From contig DVNA01000212.1 in assembly GCA_018714665.1 (NCBI GenBank), positions 1 through 10,335 on the forward strand: 10,335 nucleotides of DNA, read 5' to 3'. This DNA is from Candidatus Gallibacteroides avistercoris (GTDB lineage: Bacteria; Bacteroidota; Bacteroidia; Bacteroidales; CHK158-818). A program made the position numbers and the translations under genes. Positions 1 to 6,971 of the stretch are shown here, in pieces. The notes below the pieces were generated by a model. The model was not told the origin of the DNA, ran no database searches, and saw only the letters and a program-made list of their open reading frames with translations. Position 1 is the first letter of the stretch; each line of letters starts with the position of its first letter.

Positions 1-276
1 ATTACCCGTATAAGACCAATTATCCGTTCCGGCAGTACCTGTTACAGATACACCATCGAATACATGGGTCATATCGTTGTATCCCCCATACACAATAAAC
101 TCATCGATATTGGTTTGTTCTATCACACTGACGGCTTTCGATTCGACAGGATTCCCGATATAGGCATGGGTAAACCCGATGGCTCCGCCTTCCATTTGTT
201 CGACCGTTTCGGTCTTGGTGCAACTGGCACATACAACTGCTGCGGCTGCAACCCATACAAATACATTCTTTTTCAT
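1..276 (-). CDS. Fimbrillin-family lipoprotein, N-terminal part (3' end outside window)
   Basis: Only the first 92 residues are in the window; the gene runs off the left edge. It starts at the ATG at 276-274 and reads MKKNVFVWVAAAAVVCASC, a lipoprotein signal peptide with the acylated Cys at residue 19. The mature part begins TKTETVEQMEGGAIGFTHAY and continues with GNPVESKAV. The pattern 'IGF-x(n)-N-x(n)-(S/T)KA' shortly after the lipid Cys is typical of the Bacteroidales fimbrillin superfamily (FimA/Mfa1-type shaft and tip subunits, exported as lipoproteins and polymerised by strand exchange after proteolytic trimming). It lies 44 bases downstream of the DUF5119 gene on the same strand, so it is probably the third gene of that operon. 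The segment rich in small residues and beta propensity (VYGGYNDMTHVFDGVSVTG) fits. It is not possible to say whether it is a stalk, anchor or tip protein, because the C-terminal domain is missing. Confidence 0.75.
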   Translation of the reverse strand, partial: MKKNVFVWVAAAAVVCASCTKTETVEQMEGGAIGFTHAYIGNPVESKAVSVIEQTNIDEFIVYGGYNDMTHVFDGVSVTGTAGTDNWSYTGN

Positions 277-320
277 TTTACTGATAGTTTAAATGGTTTA
301 TAATTATGGTTTTCGATATT

Positions 321-1328
321 TCAGTTTAACGGTAACTCGATATCTTCGTACTCTCCCCAATCATCTACATTGACATTGAAACCGGTGTCTCCTCCGGCTT
401 CCTCGTCCGTAACGGTGAGCCCGCTGACTGTAATTACACCCCCGCGTGGTTGCGAAATCAATTGATCGGTTACATCAAATTCAAAGGTTTTTATTTTCCC
501 GTTTTTAAGCATGACTTCCAGATTCAAGCCCTGCCGTTGGGCTGTACTCTGTCGCACATAATGATCTCCCGGGAAATTCGGCACTCCGAAAGATGTTAAC
601 TGTATTTCGGCCCCGTAATTCTTTATATCACAATCAAACAATACGGTTGCCGATTCTTCACTCGTATGTCCGTCTTGAAGATAAACCGACTGGGCCATTC
701 CCGAGATTGCTCCACGAGCCAAGGTTACGTGTTCCAGGCCCTCTTCAAACTCATAACGAATCAGATAGGTATAAACCAAAGGTCGCAAGGTAACAGAAAG
801 GGAATCGGGCTCAGCCGCCGGAACAGCCGTATAACTATCGATCCATGCACCATACAGCATATCGGGAGCATTGACGGTCGTCTCGTCCGTATGAGTCTCA
901 CTGTATGTCAAACGGGTACGGGTACGAGTAGTTGCAGATGCTGTCACAGAAGAGGTCAAATCGTTGAAAACGATATAACGGGTATCGTTGTTGTGAAGCA
1001 AAATGGACTTTTCGCCTACGGTCATCGGAATCTCTCCACCATCGGCTGTCAAATGGCGCTCCGAACGCGACCCGTCTTCATGGTACACGAAAGTGGCTAT
1101 CCCGGTGGCTGCTTCCGGACGGAGCTCATCGTAATCCATTCCATGCTTTTCGGACCAATTCTCCTGCCACGACATTCCATAATCGCGCTCCCACTCCTGT
1201 TCCCAATCAAACGACAAATGTGTCCGCGTACTCAGGCCATGCAAATCATGGTCGTAACAAAGATCCTTTCGGCAACCATTTGCCCATACGATACTGCTCA
1301 ATAAAAAAATCAAACAAATTTTCTTCAT
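321..1328 (-). CDS. DUF5119 domain-containing lipoprotein
   Basis: A 335-residue exported lipoprotein. Residues 1-19 (MKKICLIFLLSSIVWANGC) form a signal peptide with lipid Cys19, followed by RKDLCYDHDLHG; a 'CR-(K/R)-x-L-C-x-x-H' start after the lipid Cys is characteristic of DUF5119 proteins. An acidic and Trp-rich stretch follows at about 40-65 (FDWEQEWERDYGMSWQENW), then a Ser/Thr/Arg-rich segment near 125-140, and a beta-rich C-terminal half. Length is usual for the family. The start ATG at 1328-1326 overlaps the upstream stop codon as ATGA, indicating translational coupling with the DUF3575 gene. In Bacteroidales, DUF5119 genes are recurrently found between DUF3575/OmpA-like and fimbrillin genes, as here, so a role as an accessory or anchor subunit of a fimbria-like surface structure is inferred. 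No biochemical function is established that I know of. Confidence 0.85.
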   Translation of the reverse strand: MKKICLIFLLSSIVWANGCRKDLCYDHDLHGLSTRTHLSFDWEQEWERDYGMSWQENWSEKHGMDYDELRPEAATGIATFVYHEDGSRSERHLTADGGEIPMTVGEKSILLHNNDTRYIVFNDLTSSVTASATTRTRTRLTYSETHTDETTVNAPDMLYGAWIDSYTAVPAAEPDSLSVTLRPLVYTYLIRYEFEEGLEHVTLARGAISGMAQSVYLQDGHTSEESATVLFDCDIKNYGAEIQLTSFGVPNFPGDHYVRQSTAQRQGLNLEVMLKNGKIKTFEFDVTDQLISQPRGGVITVSGLTVTDEEAGGDTGFNVNVDDWGEYEDIELPLN

Positions 1329-2599
1329 CTGCTCCCCCTTTCTTGTTTATCCCAAAGTCTCCATACAAGAGAAAATTTGAGTTTTACCGGACCTACCCAG
1401 TTGGTTTTACTGGTCTGTTGGTAAACATAGTGTCCGTCCAAGGGTAAATATTCTTCGTAGGATGTATGTAAAAAGCCAACACCAAGACCTGTTTCCAACG
1501 AAAGGAAACGGCTAATGGGAAACATATAACCGTAACTGAGACCGGTCATAAAAAATTCTCCTTTGTAACCACGGCCTCCGTTCTCCAAATCGTACCAGCT
1601 TCCTCCGGCAAAAAGCCCGACGTAATGACCATGCCACGGTTTGCGCGTCCGAAACCAATAACGCCCCTCCGGAACGATGGTGGCAATTTGGTAATATTTA
1701 TGCCGACTATCTCGTTTCCACCAAGCGACACTCCCTTCAACGGCAACCGACCAACGATTGTCTATACGATATTCTACTTCCAAAGAAGGCATCAAGATAG
1801 CATCGTAAAGGAAATTGGTTTTAATAGCCAGACGTTGAATCTTATCGTCAGCAGAAGAAAAATGTCCGGAAGAAGGGACAGGTGTCGACAAAGAAGTATC
1901 GTTTTCTTCATTTTCTAATCCAGCAACCTCACTTGACGAAGGATGAAGCGATGAACCATGCTCTTTTACAATATCATTTTCATCTTCCTGTCTTTCTGCT
2001 TGCGAATCTTTTGTATCATTTTTATAAGATAAAGAAATCGTAGTATTTCGTAATTCGGGGAAGAATTTCTCCGATAAATAATTATAAGGAACACCTCCTC
2101 GAAGATCCATCAACTGTTTTTTACGCCCGCTGATAATTCGGTTCTGTGCATCGAAAACCCATTCCGGTTGCTCTTTTAAGATAACCAGTACCTCTTCACG
2201 TGCAGGACAATTGGCATCTTTCTCTACCATAGCAGACAAGCCATTCCAGTCAATTCCTGTCGCTTTTACAATTATCAACGAATCTGGAATCTGCACATAT
2301 TCACGAAGGTGGCTCAATACGGCGGCAACCCGTTTCTGGGTTAATCGCATATTCGCCGAAACTGAACCGTCGGGAGAGGCATTTCCGGTTAGTTGCAACC
2401 TAATATCCTCTTTATGATTTTGTAGAATCTCAATGAGATTTTTGAAAGCCTTATCATTATCTCGTAACGACAAGTTCACCACAGCATAACCGCGCTGGAA
2501 ATAAATACACAGCGAATCAACTTGCGACAAAACAGACAAAGGTTTAGCTGCCATCAAGAAGATTACGCATATACATAGTTGTTTACACCATATTCTCAT
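1325..2599 (-). CDS. DUF3575 outer-membrane protein with N-terminal OmpA-like domain
   Basis: A 424-residue envelope protein from the ATG at 2599-2597. A GTG seven codons upstream (2620) is in frame, but the ATG gives a normal signal peptide, MRIWCKQLCICVIFLMAAKP, with processing near SVLSQ. Residues about 33-143 resemble a divergent OmpA C-terminal domain: GNASPDG then NMRLTQKRVAAVLSHL matches the usual 'TD..G...N..LS..RA..V..yL' pattern, with Arg kept (KR) but the peptidoglycan-binding Asp replaced by the NAS segment. A hydrophilic acidic/Ser-rich linker spans about 193-251. Residues about 255-417 are DUF3575: RLAIKTNFLYDAILMPSLEVE, then alternating aromatic strands (AVEGSVAWW, YYQIATIVPEGRYWF, YVGLFAGGSWYD) suggestive of an outer-membrane beta-barrel. 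It is the first gene of the fimbrial operon and overlaps the DUF5119 start by four bases. An outer-membrane anchoring or assembly role is inferred from context. Confidence 0.85.
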   Translation of the reverse strand: MRIWCKQLCICVIFLMAAKPLSVLSQVDSLCIYFQRGYAVVNLSLRDNDKAFKNLIEILQNHKEDIRLQLTGNASPDGSVSANMRLTQKRVAAVLSHLREYVQIPDSLIIVKATGIDWNGLSAMVEKDANCPAREEVLVILKEQPEWVFDAQNRIISGRKKQLMDLRGGVPYNYLSEKFFPELRNTTISLSYKNDTKDSQAERQEDENDIVKEHGSSLHPSSSEVAGLENEENDTSLSTPVPSSGHFSSADDKIQRLAIKTNFLYDAILMPSLEVEYRIDNRWSVAVEGSVAWWKRDSRHKYYQIATIVPEGRYWFRTRKPWHGHYVGLFAGGSWYDLENGGRGYKGEFFMTGLSYGYMFPISRFLSLETGLGVGFLHTSYEEYLPLDGHYVYQQTSKTNWVGPVKLKFSLVWRLWDKQERGSR

Positions 2600-2929
2600 C
2601 TGGAAATAATTTGTTTTCACCCCTATATTGTGGCGTTTCTGATTACTAAATACAAATAGACAACTCCCCTTTTATCGAACGTTTTTTCTTGACTCTAAAT
2701 TGAAATATATGTAACTGTATAACAATTCTATATCTGTTTTGTGAATTAACTGAATATGAATTTTATAATAATTTTATGGTTTGAATAAAAAAATCACTAT
2801 ATTTATATCGTTAAAAACGTTGGTTTTTTTCTTAATATTAAAATTTTGCTAACAAAAGACAACAATAAGAGAAAACTTAGATTATAACGATCTCATATAT
2901 AGTTCATAAAAATTTTTACCCAGAATTTC

Positions 2930-2960
2930 TTGTATAATATAAAACAGCCTCTTACCTTTG
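2930..2960 (+). promoter_or_regulatory. Putative Bacteroidota-type promoter, distal, for the retropepsin-like gene
   Basis: The -7 box TACCTTTG (2953-2960) matches TAnnTTTG exactly and a TTG core (2930-2932) lies 20 bases upstream, close to the usual -33 spacing. Transcription would start near 2967 and give a leader of about 200 bases before the ATG at 3173. Sequence match only. Confidence 0.5.
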
Positions 2961-3102
2961 TATCTAAAAACCAACCTTTTATCTTATTCTTAAAAAACAA
3001 AGTCAGAAAAATCTTCGTTCTATACTACTTACTCATAAAGAAATTAGGACTCTGGTATTTTTTGTCTTTATCTATTTCTCGTTTGAACTTGTGTCCTTCC
3101 TT

Positions 3103-3126
3103 TTTGAAAACCAAATTGTATATTTG
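3103..3126 (+). promoter_or_regulatory. Putative Bacteroidota-type promoter, proximal, for the retropepsin-like gene
   Basis: TATATTTG at 3119-3126 is an exact TAnnTTTG match about 47 bases before the ATG at 3173. The nearest TTTG (3103-3106) is only 12 bases upstream, shorter than the usual 19-21, so the -33 element is weak. Either this or the distal promoter, or both, may be used. Confidence 0.4.
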
Positions 3127-3172
3127 TACAAACAAATACGATACGGATTTTACTATTATTCAGATTCATTTT

Positions 3173-4453
3173 ATGGTAAAACAATTCTTTGCTTCCTTAT
3201 GTTCAATGTTTATCCTGACCGGATATGTTCATGCTCAAACGCCGGACGAACAGGTAAAAACGCTTATCCATACGGAAGATTATTTGAGTTTAATGGAATG
3301 TTTGCCCGACTATAAAGATTCTATTACGCCTCTTGTTTATCATATCGGACAAGCCATCACGTTGCATTACACCATGCAATATGAGTTATCCAACCAAGCA
3401 ATCGATTCGGTCTTGAACAATCAGACAGTTGATTTCGACACGCGCTTTGTCATGTCCATGCTAAAAGCCGAGAACTACAAGGGGATGAAATGTCGTAGCG
3501 AAGCCATCCAAACGTATAACACCTTGTTGAAAGATTTAAGCTACCGAGAGCACCGAGAGGAGATCAACGAAATAAACCGCTATAAAATGGCCGAAATGTA
3601 TTCGCCCGACTATCCGGCTATCGCCGTAGAATGGCAACCAAACAAAAATCGGATTCCAATCCAATACATCGAAAAAAGTATCTTTGTTCCGGTAAAAGGC
3701 AGAAAAAAAGAGATTGCAGCCCTTTTTGATACGGGAGCAACCATGAACGCAATCTCCCTACGTATGGCCAAGCAGATGAAGATGAAGATATTAAATGACT
3801 CGGTACAGCTTAGCGGAACGGTAAACAATGCGGGATGGGCCCCAGTTGCTCTCGCCCAAGAACTCACAATAGGAGATATATCCGTAAAAAATATCCCGTT
3901 TCTGATTATCGACCCGATTGAACATCCGGAAAATGACCAAACAGATCCAATAGAAATGGTCATAGGATTTCCCGTTATATCGGCGTTAAAGCACCTCCGT
4001 ATATGCCGGGACGAACAGACAATAGAGGTATTGAATCCCTCAAAGGAAAAGCGTCCCTGCAATATGTTGTCGGTAAACGGATGTCCCTACATACGGCTGT
4101 ACAGCGAAAAAAGACCGCTAACATTCGTGTTGGATTGCGGATCGTCCGCCACCTGGCTAACCGAAAAATATTACTGGGAAAACGAAGCGTACATCATTAC
4201 CCATGCCAATCCTGTCCAACGGGAACTGGCCGGATTGGGAGGTTCTCAATACTACACCGTTTTTGATTTAACGCATTTTTGCATAGACATCGATAACCAA
4301 CCAACAGAGATAGGGCCGATAGATGTTTTTACTCAAATCATTCCGGGATTCCAACAGATGCCCAATGACGGACTGGTCGGCAGCGACTTTTTCTATCGCT
4401 TCAAATATATTACACTCGATTTTAATCAAATGAACATTTCATTCGACAACTAA
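3173..4453 (+). CDS. Exported protein with two retropepsin-like aspartic protease domains
   Basis: A 426-residue protein from the ATG at 3173. The frame is open upstream to 2930 but only through non-ATG codons; the chosen start gives a signal peptide MVKQFFASLCSMFILTGYVHA cut before Q22. Residues about 25-145 look all-helical, with a TPR-like pair (DFDTRFVMSMLKAENYKG, then SEAIQTYNTLLKDL). Two retropepsin-type lobes follow. The first (about 165-290) has FDTGATMNAIS with Asp186 and ends in VIGFPVISALKHLRICRDEQ. The second (about 295-426) has VLDCGSSATWL with Asp321 and ends in DGLVGSDFFYRFKYITLDF. Each lobe thus keeps the D-x-G-(A/S) catalytic loop and the hydrophobic-Gly element, so a single-chain pseudodimer with both catalytic Asp residues is likely. 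The substrate is unknown. It is divergent from the fimbrial operon and ends at a shared terminator. The retropepsin fold call is firm; proteolytic activity is inferred. Confidence 0.85.
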   Translation: MVKQFFASLCSMFILTGYVHAQTPDEQVKTLIHTEDYLSLMECLPDYKDSITPLVYHIGQAITLHYTMQYELSNQAIDSVLNNQTVDFDTRFVMSMLKAENYKGMKCRSEAIQTYNTLLKDLSYREHREEINEINRYKMAEMYSPDYPAIAVEWQPNKNRIPIQYIEKSIFVPVKGRKKEIAALFDTGATMNAISLRMAKQMKMKILNDSVQLSGTVNNAGWAPVALAQELTIGDISVKNIPFLIIDPIEHPENDQTDPIEMVIGFPVISALKHLRICRDEQTIEVLNPSKEKRPCNMLSVNGCPYIRLYSEKRPLTFVLDCGSSATWLTEKYYWENEAYIITHANPVQRELAGLGGSQYYTVFDLTHFCIDIDNQPTEIGPIDVFTQIIPGFQQMPNDGLVGSDFFYRFKYITLDFNQMNISFDN

Positions 4454-4454
4454 A

Positions 4455-4491
4455 AAAAACAGGCATTGCCCAACGGACAATACCTGTTTTT
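4455..4491. terminator. Bidirectional intrinsic terminator between convergent genes
   Basis: Two 14-base arms (4455-4468 and 4478-4491) form a hairpin with one mismatch and a 9-base loop. The left arm opens with a run of A and the right arm ends in a run of T, so the hairpin has a U-tract when read from either strand. It starts two bases after the retropepsin-like gene's stop codon and lies 18 bases beyond the stop of the C1 peptidase gene on the other strand. Confidence 0.8.
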
Positions 4492-4508
4492 AATTGATTC
4501 TATTGTTT

Positions 4509-5720
4509 TTATTTCAACGGATTGGTTTCTTTATCTTTTTCAATCAATTTTTTCAAAATGTCTTTGGGGATGGCATCTTTATGGATTACCATATTGGTGG
4601 TTTTGTAGAGTACAAAAGGTTCAGAGGCGTAGAAGAATCCTCCATAAACCTGTTCGGTTCCCCAGGAGTTTTTCACCTTATAGTATTTATTCCCTATCTG
4701 GTCGGTGGCAGTACCTACAATCTGCATACCGTGGTCATCGGTAGTTTCATAATTGTCGAACGCTTCCTGACGCAATTCTTGCGTAATTTTCTTTTCTGTT
4801 CCGGGTTTATCCAGTTTGTACAGCTCGTTTTGTTTTTCGCTTTCTGTCAAAGCTGTCCAACGGGCTTTTTCTGAATCGCTCATAATCGTAATATCGGCAT
4901 CGGGAACAACGGCAAAACCTCTGTTGTAGGCAAATCCCTTTTCACTGACATCCGAAGCCCAGTAAATCGTAAAGCCTTTGTCTATGGCATTGCTGAACAG
5001 TTGGGCAAATTCGTCGATAGGAACGTTGTAAGATAAGCCTCCTGCCCAGTTGTCGGGGACTTCTATGGCAAATTGTTCATAAAACGGATGGTGTGTAAAG
5101 GAGGTGAATGAAATGTAATCATCCATATTCAAGCCCAACGATTCGGCAAACGTCATCGGGGTATATTCTTTGCCTTTATAGGTAAACGTTTCGGGGACCT
5201 TACCCAGATAGGCATCCAGAATTCCTTCGAACCCGGCTCTCCAAGCTGTTGAAAGTTTTCGGTTCGGATTTTCAATAACGCCATTTATATATCCTTCCAG
5301 CACTTTTTCCATCTCTGCGTGGCGATGTGTTGTGGTTCCGTAATTTAATCCAGTATAAACCTCTTCGGGCAATGCTCCGTATTTTTTTATCATGTTCATC
5401 ACATCGTGGGTAGCTCCCCCTGCCGAGAAATTTGACTTGCCATGCATCCGAACGAATTTTTCGGCCTTATCCAGCAAGGCGCAGCGAACGATGTACATTT
5501 CCGAAAGATTGACCTCTTCTCCTTTCAAACGGAGAATCTCACTTTCTAAAAACGCCGCACCGGAAAAACTCCAACAGGTTCCCGAGCTGGCTTGATTCTG
5601 AACCGGGGTATATTTCAAGATTTTCTGGTCTGTAAACTTATACCCTTCGTTATTATCCTGGGCAACAGCTATACCACTACCCACACAGGCTATCGCCATC
5701 CATACAAAAAACTTTTTCAT
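4509..5720 (-). CDS. Exported C1-family cysteine peptidase (aminopeptidase C / bleomycin hydrolase-like)
   Basis: A 403-residue papain-fold peptidase from the ATG at 5720-5718. A TTG at 5771 would lengthen it but would run into the upstream gene, whereas this ATG leaves a 13-base gap. MKKFFVWMAIACVGSGIAVA is a clear signal peptide cut before Q21, so the enzyme acts in the periplasm or outside. The catalytic set is visible: oxyanion Gln43 and nucleophile Cys49 in QNQASSGTCWSFSGAAF, His330 in DDHGMQIVG, and Asn351 in KNSWGTE. The long insert between Cys and His and the 'FTSFTHHPFYEQF' segment are characteristic of the PepC/bleomycin hydrolase subfamily (C1B), whose members form hexameric cages with the C-terminus in the active site and act as aminopeptidases. 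Length is slightly below the roughly 440-450 of cytosolic PepC. It is last in the ung operon and ends at the shared terminator. Subfamily is confident; substrate is not known. Confidence 0.88.
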   Translation of the reverse strand: MKKFFVWMAIACVGSGIAVAQDNNEGYKFTDQKILKYTPVQNQASSGTCWSFSGAAFLESEILRLKGEEVNLSEMYIVRCALLDKAEKFVRMHGKSNFSAGGATHDVMNMIKKYGALPEEVYTGLNYGTTTHRHAEMEKVLEGYINGVIENPNRKLSTAWRAGFEGILDAYLGKVPETFTYKGKEYTPMTFAESLGLNMDDYISFTSFTHHPFYEQFAIEVPDNWAGGLSYNVPIDEFAQLFSNAIDKGFTIYWASDVSEKGFAYNRGFAVVPDADITIMSDSEKARWTALTESEKQNELYKLDKPGTEKKITQELRQEAFDNYETTDDHGMQIVGTATDQIGNKYYKVKNSWGTEQVYGGFFYASEPFVLYKTTNMVIHKDAIPKDILKKLIEKDKETNPLK

Positions 5721-5733
5721 CTCTCTTGTAAAT

Positions 5734-6216
5734 TTATTGTTGATTTTCTTCTTGTAATTTTTCTCCGACAATACGGGCTGCTATTTTAACATATTCCACA
5801 CAAGGACGCCGTTTGTAATAGGCTTCGGTCCTATCCGAGGGCGTTGGATCGTCTTTTTGTTTTGTCAAACCCAACAAATCGCGGCAGACAATAGCCCCAT
5901 TTTCTTTCCTGAATTTTTCTGCCAACTCCTGAACAACGGTATATAACCGTGTTTTGGCGGCTTTGGTTTCGGGGGTTACCGCTGCTTCCGGTGCCGGATA
6001 TTGCAAACCGGCCAGCAAAGCCATTCCGCTTACCGTACCGCAAACTTCGCGCAAACGGCCCATTCCGCCACCCAATGGAGCTGAGATAGTTGCGGCCAAG
6101 GTATTATCTATTTGAAATAAATCGGAATATGCCATAAATACAGACTGACAACAGTTGTGCCCCGATCGGAATAACTGTTCTGCCTTTTCTACCCGTTTTT
6201 CTATATCAAAATCCAT
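5734..6216 (-). CDS. C_GCAxxG_C_C family putative redox protein
   Basis: A 160-residue cytosolic protein (no signal peptide or membrane segment) from the ATG at 6216-6214. It carries the conserved Cys pattern of the C_GCAxxG_C_C family (TIGR01909-type): Cys22-Cys23 in GHNCCQSV, Cys59 in REVCGTVSGM following the glycine-rich APLGGGMGRL, Cys111 in AIVCRDLLG, and Cys139 in RRPCVEYV. The family is described as putatively redox-active or metal-binding through its four invariant cysteines; no reaction is established. Here the usual CGAxxG loop reads CGTVSG, an Ala to Thr change. It sits 20 bases downstream of ung and 13 bases upstream of the C1 peptidase start, so the three are very probably cotranscribed, although no functional link is evident. 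Confidence 0.85.
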   Translation of the reverse strand: MDFDIEKRVEKAEQLFRSGHNCCQSVFMAYSDLFQIDNTLAATISAPLGGGMGRLREVCGTVSGMALLAGLQYPAPEAAVTPETKAAKTRLYTVVQELAEKFRKENGAIVCRDLLGLTKQKDDPTPSDRTEAYYKRRPCVEYVKIAARIVGEKLQEENQQ

Positions 6217-6236
6217 ATTGTTTCAATTAAAATAGG

Positions 6237-6899
6237 TTACCATATTATCGGCTCGATACCATGTTCTTGTAAATATCGGTTTGCCGTGCTGAAATGTCGA
6301 TTACCGAAAAATCCCCTGTGTGCGGACAAAGGCGATGGATGGGGTGATTGCAAGACTAAATGTTTGTTCTTGTCAATAAATGTGCCCTTTCGTTGTGCAT
6401 AGGCACCCCACAAAATAAATACAAGATGTTCGCGCTGCTCGGCCAACCGATGTATGACGGCATCGGTGAAACGTTCCCACCCCTTGTTTTGATGGGAACC
6501 TGCCTGATGCGCCCTGACTGTAAGCGTAGCATTGAGCAACAAAACGCCTTGTTTGGCCCAATCGCTTAAATCACCTTGCGAAGAGACAACCGTCCCGATA
6601 TCGTCTCGTATCTCTTTATATATATTTTGCAACGAAGGGGGAAACGGCACTCCCTTATCGACAGAAAAACACAAGCCATGTGCCTGACCAGGTTCGTGAT
6701 AAGGGTCTTGTCCTAAAATAATCACCTTAGTTGTATCAAATGGAGAGAGATCAAACGCTCTGAATATCTGGTTTCCAGGAGGATAAACCGTATTAGAAGC
6801 ATATTCAGAACGGACAAAATTTACCAAATCCCGGAAGTAATCCTGCTCAAATTCTGGTTGCAGCTGCACTTTCCAACTATCGTCTATTCGGACGTTCAT
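6237..6899 (-). CDS. ung: Uracil-DNA glycosylase, family 1
   Basis: A 220-residue cytosolic base-excision-repair enzyme that removes uracil from DNA. All family-1 motifs are present: the water-activating loop GQDPYHEPGQAHGLCFS with catalytic Asp65 and the uracil-shielding Tyr67; the proline-rich loop VPFPPSLQNIYKEI at about 84-97; the uracil-recognition strand GVLLLNATLTV with Asn123; and the DNA-intercalation loop HPSPLSAHRGFFG with His187 and Leu191. Length is normal for bacterial Ung. It starts at the ATG at 6899-6897. It is the first gene of a three-gene operon and is divergent from the tRNA-Arg gene; a TAnnTTTG-type box 36 bases upstream of the start probably drives it. No unusual substitutions are seen. 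Confidence 0.97.
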   Translation of the reverse strand: MNVRIDDSWKVQLQPEFEQDYFRDLVNFVRSEYASNTVYPPGNQIFRAFDLSPFDTTKVIILGQDPYHEPGQAHGLCFSVDKGVPFPPSLQNIYKEIRDDIGTVVSSQGDLSDWAKQGVLLLNATLTVRAHQAGSHQNKGWERFTDAVIHRLAEQREHLVFILWGAYAQRKGTFIDKNKHLVLQSPHPSPLSAHRGFFGNRHFSTANRYLQEHGIEPIIW

Positions 6900-6931
6900 A
6901 AGCGATGTTATAAATTAAAGGCTCAATGTTG

Positions 6932-6961
6932 TTGCAAAGTTATAAATATTTCTTACTTTTG
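6932..6961 (+). promoter_or_regulatory. Putative promoter of tRNA-Arg
   Basis: The -7 box TACTTTTG (6954-6961) matches TAnnTTTG exactly and ends 10 bases before the mature tRNA. A TTG core at 6932-6934 lies 19 bases upstream as -33 element. This -33 abuts the ung -7 box on the opposite strand, so the two promoters overlap. Confidence 0.55.
6935..6942 (-). promoter_or_regulatory. Putative -7 promoter box for the ung operon
   Basis: Read on the minus strand, 6942-6935 is TAACTTTG, an exact match to TAnnTTTG. Transcription would start near 6928, about 30 bases before the ung ATG. No good TTTG partner is seen at -33, which would fall next to the tRNA gene. Confidence 0.5.
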
Positions 6962-6971
6962 CACTGCATTT

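Larger units (their letters stand above)
2600..3172. other. AT-rich divergent intergenic region
   Basis: This 573-base stretch separates the leftward fimbrial operon from the rightward retropepsin-like gene. Base composition is clearly more AT-rich than the neighbouring genes, with many T and A runs. It holds two plus-strand matches to the Bacteroidota promoter (listed separately). On the minus strand, the best -7-like element for the fimbrial operon is TCTATTTG (2660-2653), one mismatch from TAnnTTTG, with no good TTTG partner; I regard it as weak. I see no tRNA, no convincing small ORF with an ATG start, and no long inverted repeat of the kind that flanks phase-variable invertible promoters. 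The frame of the downstream gene stays open back to 2930 but has no ATG there. Confidence 0.6.

Noticed and set aside
666..1304. 212-residue plus-strand open frame opposite the DUF5119 gene
   Set aside because: It is antisense to a gene with a signal peptide, lipid Cys and family motifs; the translated product shows no recognisable domain.
2678..2821. Inverted repeat AACGTTTTT / AAAAACGTT (2678-2686 and 2813-2821), a possible invertible promoter
   Set aside because: Only 9 bases, AT-rich, and no recombinase gene nearby; phase-variable Bacteroidales promoters have longer, GC-containing inverted repeats.
2930..3172. 81-residue N-terminal extension of the retropepsin-like protein
   Set aside because: It has no ATG, would overlap the distal promoter, and would bury a good signal peptide in the interior of the protein.
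5721..5771. Longer start (TTG at 5771) for the C1 peptidase
   Set aside because: It would overlap the upstream gene by 38 bases and displace the signal peptide; the ATG at 5720 is better.
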